From Proteus appendicitidis (lineage in GTDB: Bacteria > Pseudomonadota > Gammaproteobacteria > Enterobacterales > Enterobacteriaceae): 64,000 nt of DNA. Positions 1 through 13,208 of the stretch are shown piece by piece. Position 1 is the stretch's first letter. Every line of letters begins with the position of its first letter. Under the pieces are notes generated by a model, which made no database searches, had not been told where the DNA came from, and saw only the letters and a list, made by a program, of their open reading frames with translations. The stretch covers positions 1 through 64,000 of the forward strand of contig NZ_CP127389.1 of the NCBI RefSeq assembly GCF_030271835.1. Reading direction: 5' to 3'. The position numbers and the translations under genes are program-made.

Positions 1-1401
1 GTGTCACTTTCGCTTTGGCAGCATTGTCTTGCCCGATTGCAGGATGAGTTACCTGCCACTGAATTTAGTATGTGGATACGTCCCTTGCAGGCAGAACTAA
101 GCGATAATACGCTGGCGCTGTATGCACCTAATCGTTTTGTCTTAGATTGGGTAAGAGAAAAATACATTAATAATATCAATGCATTATTAGTGGATTTTTG
201 TGGCTCTGAAGTCCCTTCTTTACGTTTTGAAGTGGGTAATAAACCGGCATCAGCACGTACTACGGAAAGTATTCCTAAAGCTGTTGTACATCCAACAGTG
301 AATACAGCTCCTCCCCATAGTCAGCCTGTTCGCCCTAGTTGGGATAATCAACCCGCGTCTCAACTGCCTGAACTCAATTATCGTTCTAACGTTAACCCTA
401 AACATAAGTTTGATAACTTCGTTGAAGGTAAATCAAACCAGTTAGCAAGAGCAGCGGCAAGGCAAGTTGCTGATAACCCAGGTGGAGCTTATAACCCACT
501 CTTTTTATATGGTGGAACAGGGCTTGGTAAAACTCACTTGTTACATGCGGTGGGTAACAGCATTATGGAACGTAAAGCGAATGCAAAAGTCGTGTATATG
601 CATTCTGAACGTTTCGTACAAGATATGGTAAAAGCATTACAAAATAATGCGATAGAAGACTTTAAACGCTATTACCGTTCTGTGGATGCACTATTAATTG
701 ATGATATTCAATTTTTTGCCAATAAAGAGCGTTCACAAGAAGAATTTTTTCATACCTTTAACGCATTGTTAGAGGGTAATCAGCAAATTATTTTAACGTC
801 AGACCGTTATCCTAAAGAGATAAATGGTGTTGAAGACAGATTAAAATCACGCTTTGGTTGGGGATTAACGGTTGCTATTGAGCCACCAGAACTTGAAACC
901 CGAGTGGCGATTTTGATGAAAAAAGCGGACGAAAACCAAATTCAGTTACCTGACGAAGTGGCCTTTTTTATTGCTAAAAGACTTCGTTCTAACGTCCGTG
1001 AACTTGAAGGTGCATTAAACCGAGTGATTGCTAACGCAAACTTTACAGGTCGCGCGATTACTATCGACTTTGTACGTGAAGCATTACGTGATCTGCTCGC
1101 CTTGCAGGAAAAATTAGTCACTATCGATAATATTCAAAAAACAGTTGCTGAATATTATAAAATTAAAGTCGCTGATTTGCTGTCAAAGCGGAGATCCCGA
1201 TCGGTTGCCCGTCCGAGGCAAATGGCAATGGCGCTGGCGAAGGAATTAACAAACCACAGCTTGCCTGAAATCGGGGATGCCTTTGGTGGTCGTGATCATA
1301 CAACAGTCCTTCATGCATGCCGAAAAATAGAGCAATTGCGTGAAGAAAGTCATGACATCAAAGAAGATTTTTCTAACTTAATCAGAACATTATCATCCTA
1401 G
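1..1401 (+). CDS. dnaA: Chromosomal replication initiator DnaA
   Basis: DnaA binds DnaA boxes at oriC as an ATP complex, melts the origin and loads DnaB. The 466-residue protein has the usual four domains: an N-terminal DnaB/DiaA-interaction domain, a variable linker (about 80-130), an AAA+ domain with Walker [10 protein letters not shown] near residue 171 and Walker B LLIDDIQF near 231, and the C-terminal DNA-binding domain with the DnaA signature around [11 protein letters not shown] (about 432). The start is GTG, as in E. coli, and coincides with the first base of the window, so the promoter and oriC lie outside. dnaN follows 4 bases after the stop, giving the classical dnaA-dnaN-recF-gyrB operon. 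Identification is certain. Confidence 0.99.
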   Translation: MSLSLWQHCLARLQDELPATEFSMWIRPLQAELSDNTLALYAPNRFVLDWVREKYINNINALLVDFCGSEVPSLRFEVGNKPASARTTESIPKAVVHPTVNTAPPHSQPVRPSWDNQPASQLPELNYRSNVNPKHKFDNFVEGKSNQLARAAARQVADNPGGAYNPLFLYGGTGLGKTHLLHAVGNSIMERKANAKVVYMHSERFVQDMVKALQNNAIEDFKRYYRSVDALLIDDIQFFANKERSQEEFFHTFNALLEGNQQIILTSDRYPKEINGVEDRLKSRFGWGLTVAIEPPELETRVAILMKKADENQIQLPDEVAFFIAKRLRSNVRELEGALNRVIANANFTGRAITIDFVREALRDLLALQEKLVTIDNIQKTVAEYYKIKVADLLSKRRSRSVARPRQMAMALAKELTNHSLPEIGDAFGGRDHTTVLHACRKIEQLREESHDIKEDFSNLIRTLSS

Positions 1402-1405
1402 CGCT

Positions 1406-2509
1406 ATGAAATTTATCATTGAACGTGAACAGCTTCTTAAGCCGCTACAACAAGTAAGTGGCCCTTTAGGTGGTCGTCCAACATTACCTATTTTAGGTAA
1501 CTTATTGCTTAAGGTAACTGAAAATACCTTATCGCTAACTGGCACTGACCTTGAAATGGAGATGGTGGCAAGAGTTAATCTTAGCCTATCTCATGAAATT
1601 GGCGCCACAACTGTTCCTGCGCGTAAGTTTTTTGATATTTGGCGTGGGCTACCAGAAGGTGCTGAAATTAGTGTAGAGCTTGATGGTGATCGCCTATTAG
1701 TGCGTTCAGGTCGTAGTCGCTTCTCCTTATCAACATTACCTGCATCTGATTTTCCTAATTTAGATGACTGGCAAAGTGAGGTTGAATTTACTTTGCCTCA
1801 AGCAACATTAAAACGTCTAATTGAGTCCACTCAATTTTCAATGGCGCATCAAGATGTGCGTTATTACCTCAACGGTATGTTGTTTGAAACTGAAAATACA
1901 GAGTTACGCACAGTTGCAACAGATGGACACCGTTTAGCGGTATGTTCAATGGATATTGGACAATCTTTACCGGGGCATTCTGTTATTGTTCCTCGTAAAG
2001 GTGTCATTGAATTAATGCGTTTACTTGATGGCGCGGGTGAAAGTTCACTGCAGCTGCAAATCGGTAGTAATAATATTCGAGCTCATGTGGGTGATTTTAT
2101 TTTCACCTCGAAGTTGGTTGATGGTCGTTTCCCTGACTATCGTCGAGTATTACCGAAAAACCCAACGAAAACTGTAACTGCGGGCTGTGATATTCTTAAA
2201 CAGGCATTTTCTCGTGCTGCCATTTTATCCAATGAAAAATTCCGTGGTGTGCGTATAAACCTTACTAACGGTCAATTGAAAATTACAGCAAACAATCCTG
2301 AGCAAGAAGAAGCAGAAGAGATTGTTGATGTTCAATATCAAGGCGAAGATATGGAAATTGGCTTTAATGTCAGTTACCTCCTTGATGTACTTAACACATT
2401 GAAATGTGAAGAAGTTAAGCTTCTGCTAACCGATGCGGTTTCAAGTGTTCAAGTGGAGAATATGGCAAGTTCTGCGGCCGCTTATGTTGTTATGCCAATG
2501 CGTTTATAA
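1406..2509 (+). CDS. dnaN: DNA polymerase III beta sliding clamp
   Basis: This is the ring-shaped processivity clamp that tethers Pol III and other clamp-binding proteins to DNA. The 367-residue product matches the family length (366-367) and starts [21 protein letters not shown], the typical enterobacterial N-terminus. It ends with the conserved YVVMPMRL tail that forms part of the partner-binding cleft. The start lies 4 bases after dnaA with no room for its own promoter, although dnaN promoters inside dnaA are known in E. coli. Translation is probably coupled to dnaA. Confidence 0.99.
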   Translation: MKFIIEREQLLKPLQQVSGPLGGRPTLPILGNLLLKVTENTLSLTGTDLEMEMVARVNLSLSHEIGATTVPARKFFDIWRGLPEGAEISVELDGDRLLVRSGRSRFSLSTLPASDFPNLDDWQSEVEFTLPQATLKRLIESTQFSMAHQDVRYYLNGMLFETENTELRTVATDGHRLAVCSMDIGQSLPGHSVIVPRKGVIELMRLLDGAGESSLQLQIGSNNIRAHVGDFIFTSKLVDGRFPDYRRVLPKNPTKTVTAGCDILKQAFSRAAILSNEKFRGVRINLTNGQLKITANNPEQEEAEEIVDVQYQGEDMEIGFNVSYLLDVLNTLKCEEVKLLLTDAVSSVQVENMASSAAAYVVMPMRL

Positions 2510-2520
2510 TAGTCACTAAC

Positions 2521-6044
<3,524 letters not shown>

Positions 6045-6062
6045 TTTTAGATTCGATGAGAT

Positions 6063-6099
6063 AAAAAAAGCGGAGCTGTGAAAATGGCCCCGCTTTTTT
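6063..6099 (+). terminator. Rho-independent terminator after gyrB
   Basis: An A-tract followed by AGCGG, a spacer that includes GGCC, then CCGCT and TTTTTT forms a hairpin with a U-tract about 20 bases after the gyrB stop. The symmetric A and T tracts mean it can also serve the converging pepT-like transcript. Confidence 0.8.
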
Positions 6100-6119
6100 G
6101 TTGGCTACAACAATCACGT

Positions 6120-7361
6120 TTATCCGCGTTGTCCGACCAAACGGCACAGCATTTCTGTCACTAAATAACTCTTTTCAAAGGAGCTAACAGGTAAAAATTC
6201 AAAACGAGAGTGGAAATTCAACGCACCTGTAAAATAGTTAGGTGTGAGCAAGCCTCGTGCTGAAAGTGCAGAGCCATCTGTACCTCCTCGCATTGGGATC
6301 ACATTAGGTTGAATATCTAATCGTTTTAATGCTTCAAAAATAAGTTCGATAGCGGTGCGATCTTCCCCAATTGAATCACTGATATTGCTATACACATCGA
6401 CAATCTCATAGTCGATTTGCGCACGAGGATGGCGAGCTTGGATCAAAGCAACAGACTGTTTAATAAACTGTTTGCGAGCTTCATAACTCTGCTTGTCAAA
6501 ATCACGAATAGCCATTTTGATGACCGCATTATCAGGATTGGCGATTAAATCAGTGACATAGAAATAACCTTCACGGTGCTCGGTGTGCTCGGGGGTATCA
6601 AAACGGTCAAAACAGCCAATAAAATCATGAGCAACACGAATTGGATTTAATAATACGTTTTTCGCAGACATTGGGTGTGCAGTCACACCTTTTACAGACA
6701 CGTTAATTGATGCCGCATTAAAGGTTTCATACACAACTTCTCCTAATGCACAGCAATCAATGGTGTAAGCAAAATCAACGTTGAAGCGAGATAAATCCAT
6801 CAGTTTTGAACCGCGCAATCCAATCTCTTCATCAGGGACAAACGCAACATAGATATCGCCACAATCAAAATCAGCATGTTGAAGTTTATCCATTAACTCC
6901 ATAACAACGGTGATCGCCGCTTTATTATCAGCACCTAATACGCTTGTACCATCACTGAAGATAATCTCCTCACCAATATAAGGCTCGGCTTCAGGGTGCT
7001 CTTGCGCTTTAAACCAGATATCCTTCTCTTTATTTAAGCAGAGATCTTTCCCTTCATAACGCAGTGTTTGTGGGTGAATATCAGGTGAAATACCGACATC
7101 AACCGTATCAAGATGGGCAACAAATCCAACTTTAGGGGCATTGGGTTTAGTACCTGGTCTCATTGCATATAAAATGGCATGAGAATCGATATAGATATCT
7201 TTTAGCTCATAAGTTTCCAACTCTTTAGCCAGTAACTTTGCTAACTCAAGTTGCCCTTGCGTACTGGGTACCACAGAAGCTGATGCATCACTTTGGCTTT
7301 CAATTGCCAGATAACGGAAGAAACGCTGTTCTAATTTTTGACCTAGGGTGTTCATTATCAT
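6120..7361 (-). CDS. Peptidase T-like metallo-tripeptidase (M20 family)
   Basis: This is a cytoplasmic M20 di-zinc aminopeptidase related to PepT, which removes N-terminal residues from tripeptides. Metal and catalytic motifs are visible: HLDTVD, GADNKAA, PDEEIGLRG, the RDFD dimerisation motif, MRGGTDGSALS and FTGALNFHSRFEF. Length (about 410 residues) fits. The frame is open further upstream, but an AGGA stands 5 bases before the ATG at 7361, while ATG at 7355 (MNTLGQ) is the other plausible start. It lies directly downstream of an AbgT-family transporter on the same strand, so the pair probably takes up and cleaves peptides or p-aminobenzoyl-glutamate-like compounds. It is diverged from E. 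coli PepT, and substrate is inferred only. Confidence 0.85.
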   Translation of the reverse strand: MIMNTLGQKLEQRFFRYLAIESQSDASASVVPSTQGQLELAKLLAKELETYELKDIYIDSHAILYAMRPGTKPNAPKVGFVAHLDTVDVGISPDIHPQTLRYEGKDLCLNKEKDIWFKAQEHPEAEPYIGEEIIFSDGTSVLGADNKAAITVVMELMDKLQHADFDCGDIYVAFVPDEEIGLRGSKLMDLSRFNVDFAYTIDCCALGEVVYETFNAASINVSVKGVTAHPMSAKNVLLNPIRVAHDFIGCFDRFDTPEHTEHREGYFYVTDLIANPDNAVIKMAIRDFDKQSYEARKQFIKQSVALIQARHPRAQIDYEIVDVYSNISDSIGEDRTAIELIFEALKRLDIQPNVIPMRGGTDGSALSARGLLTPNYFTGALNFHSRFEFLPVSSFEKSYLVTEMLCRLVGQRG

Positions 7362-7396
7362 CTTGTTCCTAATACAGTTATTTTTATAAGTGTGAG

Positions 7397-8944
7397 TTAT
7401 GATGCTGGTTGCCATGTATATCCACTGTCAAAACCGAGAGGAATATCGAGTCCCCAGAAGATAAACAGTGTCGCCGTTAATACAATAAGCAAGCCAATAG
7501 TGAAAGGGATCATCATGGAGCACAATGTACCGATACCTGCCCCTTTATAGTATTTTTGGCAATACATCAAAATCAGTGGGTAGAATGGGAACATCGGTGT
7601 ACTCACATTCATTGCGGAATCACTGACACGGAACGCAGCTTGCGTTAATTCAGGTGAAATCCCGACAGCCATTAACATTGGCACTAATACTGGTGCAATC
7701 ACAGCCCATTTTGATGTTGCTGAGGTGATCATGATATTTAAAATCGCAGTCAGCAAAATGACACCTAATACCGTCATACCTGAAGGCATATTAAGTGTAC
7801 GCAGTAACTCTGCACCTGATAATGCTAATAAAGTTCCTAAATTTGAGTGTTGGAAAGAGTAAAGGAACTGAGCAGCAAAAAAGGCAAAAACGATAAATGG
7901 GATCAACGATTTAGTGATATTTTCCATTGCTTTGACAATATCTTTTGTGGAAGCAAAAGACTTAGTCATATAGCCATAGATTAAACCGGGTACAGAGAAG
8001 AAGATAAACAGTAAAGGTACCACAATTTGCATAATTGGGGCTTTAGGGCTGGTTAAACTGCCTTCTGGTGAACGTAATGGTGAGGTTTCTGGTAATAACA
8101 GTGCAAATAAACCAATCCCCATTAGCACCACTGCCCAACCTGCAAAACGGAATGCTCGTTTTTCTGTTGGTGTAATTTCACCTAACTCTGCATCTTTGGT
8201 ATCAATACCAGAAGAGACAGGACAGTTTTTATTTAACCAAGGCTCTACAATTTTTTCAGTGATATACCAACAAGTTAAAATAACGCCAAATGTTCCACCT
8301 AAGCTAAAAAAGTAGTTACATAAAACGTTAACGCTATATCCCGGAGCCATAATTTGCGCCGCTTCCTGAGTAAAGCTTTGCATTATTGGGTCAATAATTG
8401 ACGGTGTATAACTTGCTGTAAATCCACCCGCCAAACCTGCAAATGAGGCCGCGATACCTGCTAAAGGATGGCGACCACAGGCATAGAACATCATCGCAGA
8501 GACGGGCATAAGAATAACGTAAGCAGAGTCGGAAGCTAAGTGCGCAACAATACCAACAAACACAACTGTTGGTGTCAGCATTTTAGGAGAAATAAACGAA
8601 AGCATTTTTTTTAGAGCCGTTTTAATAAAACCGCTGCTTTCTGCAATACCAATTCCTAATGTTGCAACAATCGTTATTCCAAGTGGAGGAAAGCTAATGA
8701 AATTTTTCACCGCACTTGTCACAAATAATATGATCTCTTCATATTGAAACATATTAATAACGGCGATTTTCTCTTTAGTCACTGGGTGTAAATAATCAAA
8801 ATGAACAAAAGAGAGGAAGAATGAAAATATCCAGCAGATCACTAAGGCGTAAACGAACAACATAGTAACATCAGGCATGATATTACCAATGCGTTCGACT
8901 CGGTTTAAAAAACCTTTTTTATTGGGTTGTGTTTGCGTTGTCAT
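7397..8944 (-). CDS. AbgT-family transporter
   Basis: This integral membrane transporter is of the AbgT family, whose E. coli member imports p-aminobenzoyl-glutamate and whose other members export sulfonamides. The product is about 515 residues with many hydrophobic segments and family-typical stretches: NFISFPPLGI, HLASDSAYVILMP, AGGFTAS and FRVSDSAMNVSTPMFPFYPL. The Met at 8944 (MTTQTQPNKKG) is preferred over an upstream Met because it matches the short cytoplasmic N-terminus of the family. It is followed after about 35 bases by the PepT-like peptidase, suggesting an uptake-hydrolysis operon. Substrate is not predictable from sequence. Confidence 0.88.
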   Translation of the reverse strand: MTTQTQPNKKGFLNRVERIGNIMPDVTMLFVYALVICWIFSFFLSFVHFDYLHPVTKEKIAVINMFQYEEIILFVTSAVKNFISFPPLGITIVATLGIGIAESSGFIKTALKKMLSFISPKMLTPTVVFVGIVAHLASDSAYVILMPVSAMMFYACGRHPLAGIAASFAGLAGGFTASYTPSIIDPIMQSFTQEAAQIMAPGYSVNVLCNYFFSLGGTFGVILTCWYITEKIVEPWLNKNCPVSSGIDTKDAELGEITPTEKRAFRFAGWAVVLMGIGLFALLLPETSPLRSPEGSLTSPKAPIMQIVVPLLFIFFSVPGLIYGYMTKSFASTKDIVKAMENITKSLIPFIVFAFFAAQFLYSFQHSNLGTLLALSGAELLRTLNMPSGMTVLGVILLTAILNIMITSATSKWAVIAPVLVPMLMAVGISPELTQAAFRVSDSAMNVSTPMFPFYPLILMYCQKYYKGAGIGTLCSMMIPFTIGLLIVLTATLFIFWGLDIPLGFDSGYTWQPAS

Positions 8945-9164
8945 ATTTATAATGCATCTTTTTATAAAAGTAATAAAAATCACCTTAAATAAATGACAAT
9001 AAAAAGTAAATTTATTTTTAAATAATAAGTAGTTACCGCAGTTTCTATAAAATAAATAATATATTAGAAATTATTATATTTAAATGTTTGTCATCATTAC
9101 TTTTAGTTGTTAAAAAATGATTTATTTATTTTCACACTCTGTTTTGAATAAAAAGAGGTGGATT

Positions 9165-9242
9165 ATGCTGAATAATCTGCCTGAATTCTTTAGCGTTATT
9201 TTTGAAACTATTGTAGAAAATATATTTTATACCGAGTCATAA
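9165..9242 (+). CDS. Candidate small protein, 25 residues
   Basis: The frame starts ATG at 9165, four bases after AGAGGTGG, a strong Shine-Dalgarno sequence that is rare by chance in this AT-rich gap. It encodes a 25-residue peptide (MLNNLPEFFSVIF..., ending FYTES). It has an acidic, aromatic, possibly amphipathic helix and no recognised family. It lies between the abgT-like gene and asd, opposite to both. It could be a small protein, a leader peptide or chance; only the ribosome binding site supports it. Confidence 0.35.
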   Translation: MLNNLPEFFSVIFETIVENIFYTES

Positions 9243-9337
9243 AATTAAAATAAATAAAATATGAAAAATTCAAAAAAATTTTATGAGAAAAAGAAGGGAT
9301 GAGAAATAAAAAATAAAGCTAATGATTATTTAGAATA

Positions 9338-9380
9338 AGAATATCAACCATTTTCATTTTCTAAAAATGGTCGATATTCT
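9338..9380 (-). terminator. Inverted repeat after asd, probable terminator
   Basis: The arms AGAATATC-A-ACCATTTT and AAAATGGT-C-GATATTCT form a 17-bp stem with one mismatch and a 9-base loop, 12 bases past the asd stop (minus strand). There is only a weak U-tract on that strand, so it may act as a 3'-end stabiliser rather than a strong terminator. Confidence 0.55.
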
Positions 9381-9392
9381 AAATAACTCATA

Positions 9393-10499
9393 TTAACGCA
9401 GAATATTCAGCATACGACGTAAAGGCTCTGCAGCACCCCATAACAGTTGGTCACCCACTGTAAAGGCTGAAATAAATTCAGGGCCCATATTCAGTTTACG
9501 AATACGACCTACTGGTGTGCTCAATGTACCTGTGACTGCTGCTGGTGTTAATTCACGCATAGTTAATTCACGATCATTAGGAATGACTTTTACCCAATCA
9601 TTATGGTTTGCGAGTAGCTGTTCAATCTCTGCAACAGGTAAGTCTTTTTTCAGTTTTAAGGTGAATGCTTGACTATGGCAACGTAATGCACCAATACGAA
9701 CACAAAGACCATCCACAGGAATGATATTAGAACCTGTATTTAAGATCTTGTTAGTTTCAGCTTGCCCTTTCCACTCTTCGCGGCTTTGACCGTTTTCTAG
9801 TTGTTTATCAATCCAAGGGATCAAGCTACCCGCAAGAGGAACACCAAATTGTTCGGTAGGCATTGTGCCACTGCGCGTAAAGTTAGTGACTTTACGTTCA
9901 ATATCTAAGATTGCAGAGGCTGGGTTTTCTAGCTCTTTAACCACTTGATTATGTAAAGAGCCCATCTGTGACAGTAACTCTCTCATATGGCGAGCGCCCG
10001 CCCCAGAAGCTGCTTGATAAGTCGATACGCTTGCCCATTCCACTAAATTGTTAGCAAACAGACCACCTAATGACATTAGCATTAGACTGACGGTACAGTT
10101 ACCACCGACAAAGGCTTTAATGCCTTTATTTAAGCTGTCTTGAATATGTTGTCCATTAACAGGATCGAGAATAATAACGGCATCATCATTCATACGTAAT
10201 GCTGATGCGGCATCAATCCAGTAACCTTGCCAACCGGCTTGACGCAGTTTTGGATAGATTTCATTAGTGTAGTCACCACCTTGGCAACTAATGATAATAT
10301 CGAGTGATGCTAAGGTATCAATGTCATAAGCATCTTGCAGAGTGCTACGGTGGTTACCATAAGCGGGTGCTGCTTCACCTAATTGAGATGTGGTGAAGAA
10401 AACAGGGTTTATCCCATCAAAATCACGTTCTTCAACCATTCTTTGCATTAAAACGGAGCCGACCATACCACGCCAGCCCACAAAACCAACATTTTTCAT
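9393..10499 (-). CDS. asd: Aspartate-semialdehyde dehydrogenase
   Basis: Asd reduces aspartyl phosphate to aspartate semialdehyde with NADPH, the branch point to lysine, diaminopimelate, threonine and methionine. The 368-residue product begins [17 protein letters not shown] (nucleotide-binding loop). It contains [10 protein letters not shown] with the catalytic Cys near residue 135, [15 protein letters not shown], and a conserved C-terminus. The start at 10499 has AGGG upstream and matches E. coli Asd; the longer frame to 10544 adds 15 unconserved residues. It is transcribed alone. Confidence 0.97.
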   Translation of the reverse strand: MKNVGFVGWRGMVGSVLMQRMVEERDFDGINPVFFTTSQLGEAAPAYGNHRSTLQDAYDIDTLASLDIIISCQGGDYTNEIYPKLRQAGWQGYWIDAASALRMNDDAVIILDPVNGQHIQDSLNKGIKAFVGGNCTVSLMLMSLGGLFANNLVEWASVSTYQAASGAGARHMRELLSQMGSLHNQVVKELENPASAILDIERKVTNFTRSGTMPTEQFGVPLAGSLIPWIDKQLENGQSREEWKGQAETNKILNTGSNIIPVDGLCVRIGALRCHSQAFTLKLKKDLPVAEIEQLLANHNDWVKVIPNDRELTMRELTPAAVTGTLSTPVGRIRKLNMGPEFISAFTVGDQLLWGAAEPLRRMLNILR

Positions 10500-10964
10500 T
10501 GTAATTACCCTGTCTTTATCTGTAGGAATAGTGAGAGACCTCACACTAACCTGACAAAATATAGAGATAGGTGCAAGTTAATTTATTGATTATTTACCAA
10601 AGAATTAGAAGTGTTTCTTATAGTCTTCGTAGAGTTAACAAAAGACAACTACAGAACGAACAAATATCAATGAGTTGTTAAAAAGAACCAAACATAAAAG
10701 TGTAAGAATATTCTGCTATATCTTATTTTCTTTTTTAGGATAAATAAAAATATATTCTTGTTTAAGAAAATAGAGTAAAAATAGGAAAATGTAAAATAGT
10801 GTAATATATAAGAAAAACGTATTTACTTAGAGATGCCTTCAAGCTTTATACTGAAAGTCGTTATTCACTGGATGATGTATTTTCATAAATAAAAATAATG
10901 ATGAACATTCTTCATTTAATCTAAATATTATTTTACCTTAATTAAAAGGCACTAGGAGGCGAAG
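10500..10964. other. Intergenic region between asd and a methyltransferase gene
   Basis: This 465-base AT-rich divergent gap must carry the asd promoter (minus strand) and the promoter of the plus-strand methyltransferase. A small inverted repeat (GTGAG/CTCAC, about 10531-10544) lies in the asd leader. No lysine riboswitch architecture was seen in it. A candidate plus-strand promoter is listed separately. Confidence 0.5.
10823..10852 (+). promoter_or_regulatory. Candidate sigma70 promoter for the methyltransferase gene
   Basis: TTACTT and TATACT are separated by 18 bases, about 110 bases before the start codon at 10965. The -10 is good and the -35 is weak. Confidence 0.35.
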
Positions 10965-11534
10965 ATGGATATATCCACATTCATTCCATTATCTACATAC
11001 TACTCATATTTAAAACGGTTCGTGATCTCACCAACCACGATGGGTACTATTGCGCCTTCATCTCGTTGGTTATGTTATGAAATGTTAGATAAACTCAATT
11101 GGCAACAGGATCTTCAGGTTGCTGAGTTAGGTGCTGGCACAGGTGTTATTACTCAACAGATCTTAAAAAGAATGTCGATAAATTCATCATTAGATGTTTT
11201 TGAAATAGAACCCAGTTTTGCGACAGAATTAGATAAAATTAATGATAATCGATTAAGGGTTTATGCTGCATCGGCAGAGAAATTAAATAGTCATTATAAT
11301 ATGATTATTTCAGGGCTACCTTTTTTATCTATTCCTAAAAAAACAGGTTTAAGAGTTTTAAAAAGAGTGCATAACGAGTTATTAAAAACCCAAGGTTGTT
11401 TTGTATTATTCCAATATACAACTCGATATGAAAAAACGTTATCTCGTTATTTTCATTTAGAAAAAAAATTAGTTATGCGAAATGTTCCTCCTGCTTGGGT
11501 TTATTATTGTACGCCAAAACATAAAATAGGGTAA
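10965..11534 (+). CDS. Class I SAM-dependent methyltransferase, PmtA-like
   Basis: The 189-residue protein has the Rossmann SAM-binding motif I VAELGAGTGVITQQIL near residue 46, an acidic end to strand 2 (VFEIEP), and the ISGLPF motif where catalytic enzymes of this group have a (D/S)-x-x-P-like loop. The layout resembles bacterial phospholipid N-methyltransferases and KsgA-type enzymes. It starts behind a near-perfect ribosome binding site (AGGAGG, 7 bases before ATG). It is isolated, with asd divergent and a MocR gene convergent. Substrate is unknown: a membrane lipid is possible by family resemblance only. Confidence 0.7.
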   Translation: MDISTFIPLSTYYSYLKRFVISPTTMGTIAPSSRWLCYEMLDKLNWQQDLQVAELGAGTGVITQQILKRMSINSSLDVFEIEPSFATELDKINDNRLRVYAASAEKLNSHYNMIISGLPFLSIPKKTGLRVLKRVHNELLKTQGCFVLFQYTTRYEKTLSRYFHLEKKLVMRNVPPAWVYYCTPKHKIG

Positions 11535-11593
11535 ATACAAAGCTTGCTCGACGTTTATAGGGTAAATAAAAACTAAGAATAAATGTTATTTAT

Positions 11594-13081
11594 TTATTTA
11601 GATAATGCTTGAGCAAGCAAAATAATACTCTTTTCAATTTCAATAGGATCATGAGCTGCATATCCTAATAATACGCCTTGTTTCGGGTAAGTTTGAATGC
11701 AATAACGAGATAAAGGCTGTATGGCTAATCCAATTTCTCGTGATTTTTTTACAATATATTCTTCTGTATATCCAGCCTGTAGCCAGCAGACAATATGGAT
11801 ACCTGAGTCTGTTGGTTCAACACAGAAAACCTGAGATAAATGTGTTTTTATGGCATTAGTTAACACTTGATAGCGTTCATAGCAGGCTTTTCGTATTCGT
11901 CTAACATGGCGTGCATAATGCCCTTGAGAAATAAACAGCGCTAAAGTTGCTTGTTCTAAAAAGCCAGAATGTGAATCGGTATAATATTTAGCCGCTTTAA
12001 ATGCATCAACTAAAGGTAAAGGAACGACTAAAAAGCCTAAACGAAATCCGGGATACATCATTTTTGAGAATGTACCGGCATAAATAACGCGCTGATATTT
12101 ATCTAAACCTTGTAGCGATTGAATGGGTTTAGAGTGATAGCGAAATTCACTATTGTAGTCATCTTCGAAGATCCACACATTATTGGATGATGCCCACTCT
12201 AATAACGCAATACGGCGTGAAAGTGAGAGGGTATTACCTAAAGGAAATTGATGCGAAGGTGTTGTAAAAACAAGTTTTGCTTCAGGGCATTGCTCTATTC
12301 CTTGAGAAATATCCATTCCATCAATATCTGAGCTGATTGGGTGCGATTTTATCCCATAAGATGCGAAGATCCCGCGTGCGCTGTCATAGCCAGGATCATC
12401 TAACCAAACAGTATCACCTTCTTTTAATAACACTCTGGCGGTGAGATTAATCGCTTGCTGTGTTCCATTTACAATAATGATTTGTTCAGGTTGGCAATAA
12501 AGACCCCGAGTTGATTGCATATATTGGCATATCATCTCTTTTAATGGTGTATAGCCAGTTGGCGAATTAAAGGTTGCGAGTGCTTTTTTTGATTGCCGCC
12601 AAACTCGTCCTAATAACCTTCCCCAAAGTTCATGTGGAAAAAGATCAACACAGCCAATACCAACATGAAATATCGGATTACTATTGATATTCGGTTGCGA
12701 TTGTTGCCAAAAAGCCTGTGCTTTTTGCATATTCGGATTTAGCGTTTCTAAGGGGCTTTCAATTGACGGTAAGGAAGTTGAGTCGGTCGTTTTAAACCAT
12801 GTATCTGAAATAATGGCATCAGGGATTGTGCTCGCAACAAAAGTACCCGCACCGCGTCGAGTAAATAAATAACCTTCATCAACTAAACGTTCAAACCCGG
12901 CAATAACAGAATTACGGGAAATCGACATCATTTCAGCTAAGGTGCGGCTTGATGGTAGACGACTACCTGATGTTAAGCGCCCATCTAAAATAGCCTTTCT
13001 GATCGCGTGATAAACCTGAGAGCCAATAGGCCCTTCTTCTAAAACAAGGTTAGGGAAATAAGCCGTTTTTTTCTGTTTCAT
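11594..13081 (-). CDS. MocR-type (GntR/aminotransferase) transcriptional regulator
   Basis: This is a fusion of an N-terminal GntR-type winged helix (about 15-80: QVYHAIRKAILDGRLTSGSRLPSSRTLAEMMSISRNSVIAGFERL) with a class I aminotransferase-like PLP domain (about 110-490). That domain includes GTQQAINLTARVLL, DDPGYDSA, EDDYNSEFRY and TFSKMMYPGFRLGF, whose Lys is the expected Schiff-base residue. Such proteins sense PLP-linked metabolites (PdxR, GabR). The start at 13081 (MKQKKTAYF) is chosen; the open frame continues upstream through the operator region without conserved sequence. It is divergent from a GNAT gene, which is the likely target along with itself. Confidence 0.9.
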   Translation of the reverse strand: MKQKKTAYFPNLVLEEGPIGSQVYHAIRKAILDGRLTSGSRLPSSRTLAEMMSISRNSVIAGFERLVDEGYLFTRRGAGTFVASTIPDAIISDTWFKTTDSTSLPSIESPLETLNPNMQKAQAFWQQSQPNINSNPIFHVGIGCVDLFPHELWGRLLGRVWRQSKKALATFNSPTGYTPLKEMICQYMQSTRGLYCQPEQIIIVNGTQQAINLTARVLLKEGDTVWLDDPGYDSARGIFASYGIKSHPISSDIDGMDISQGIEQCPEAKLVFTTPSHQFPLGNTLSLSRRIALLEWASSNNVWIFEDDYNSEFRYHSKPIQSLQGLDKYQRVIYAGTFSKMMYPGFRLGFLVVPLPLVDAFKAAKYYTDSHSGFLEQATLALFISQGHYARHVRRIRKACYERYQVLTNAIKTHLSQVFCVEPTDSGIHIVCWLQAGYTEEYIVKKSREIGLAIQPLSRYCIQTYPKQGVLLGYAAHDPIEIEKSIILLAQALSK

Positions 13082-13119
13082 AAAGTGGACCCTATAAAAA
13101 CACAAAAAGTGTACCTTAT
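13082..13119. promoter_or_regulatory. Direct repeat, candidate MocR operator
   Basis: AAAGTGGACCCTAT (13082-13095) and AAAGTGTACCTTAT (13106-13119) match at 12 of 14 positions and are 24 bases apart, on the same DNA face roughly two turns away. MocR proteins such as GabR and PdxR bind direct repeats between divergent genes, and the first copy abuts the start codon of the regulator. A looser GTACC occurs at 13138. Confidence 0.5.
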
Positions 13120-13208
13120 TGAGAGCCAAAATTAAACGTACCATGACCACGATTAAAGGCAGGTGACAACTTGTTATAGCATTTATAAAAGTAGAAGGAA
13201 GTGAAGAG

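Larger units (their letters stand above)
8945..9392. other. AT-rich intergenic region between abgT-like gene and asd
   Basis: This 448-base stretch is very AT-rich. It should hold the promoter of the abgT-pepT operon (minus strand), but no convincing promoter could be singled out. It contains a 25-codon plus-strand open frame at 9165-9242 with a strong ribosome binding site and a 17-bp inverted repeat at 9338-9380 just after asd, both listed separately. Nothing else was recognised. Confidence 0.6.

Noticed and set aside
10500..10620. Lysine riboswitch upstream of asd
   Set aside because: Only a 5-bp hairpin was seen in the leader, with none of the conserved multi-helix core of a lysine riboswitch.
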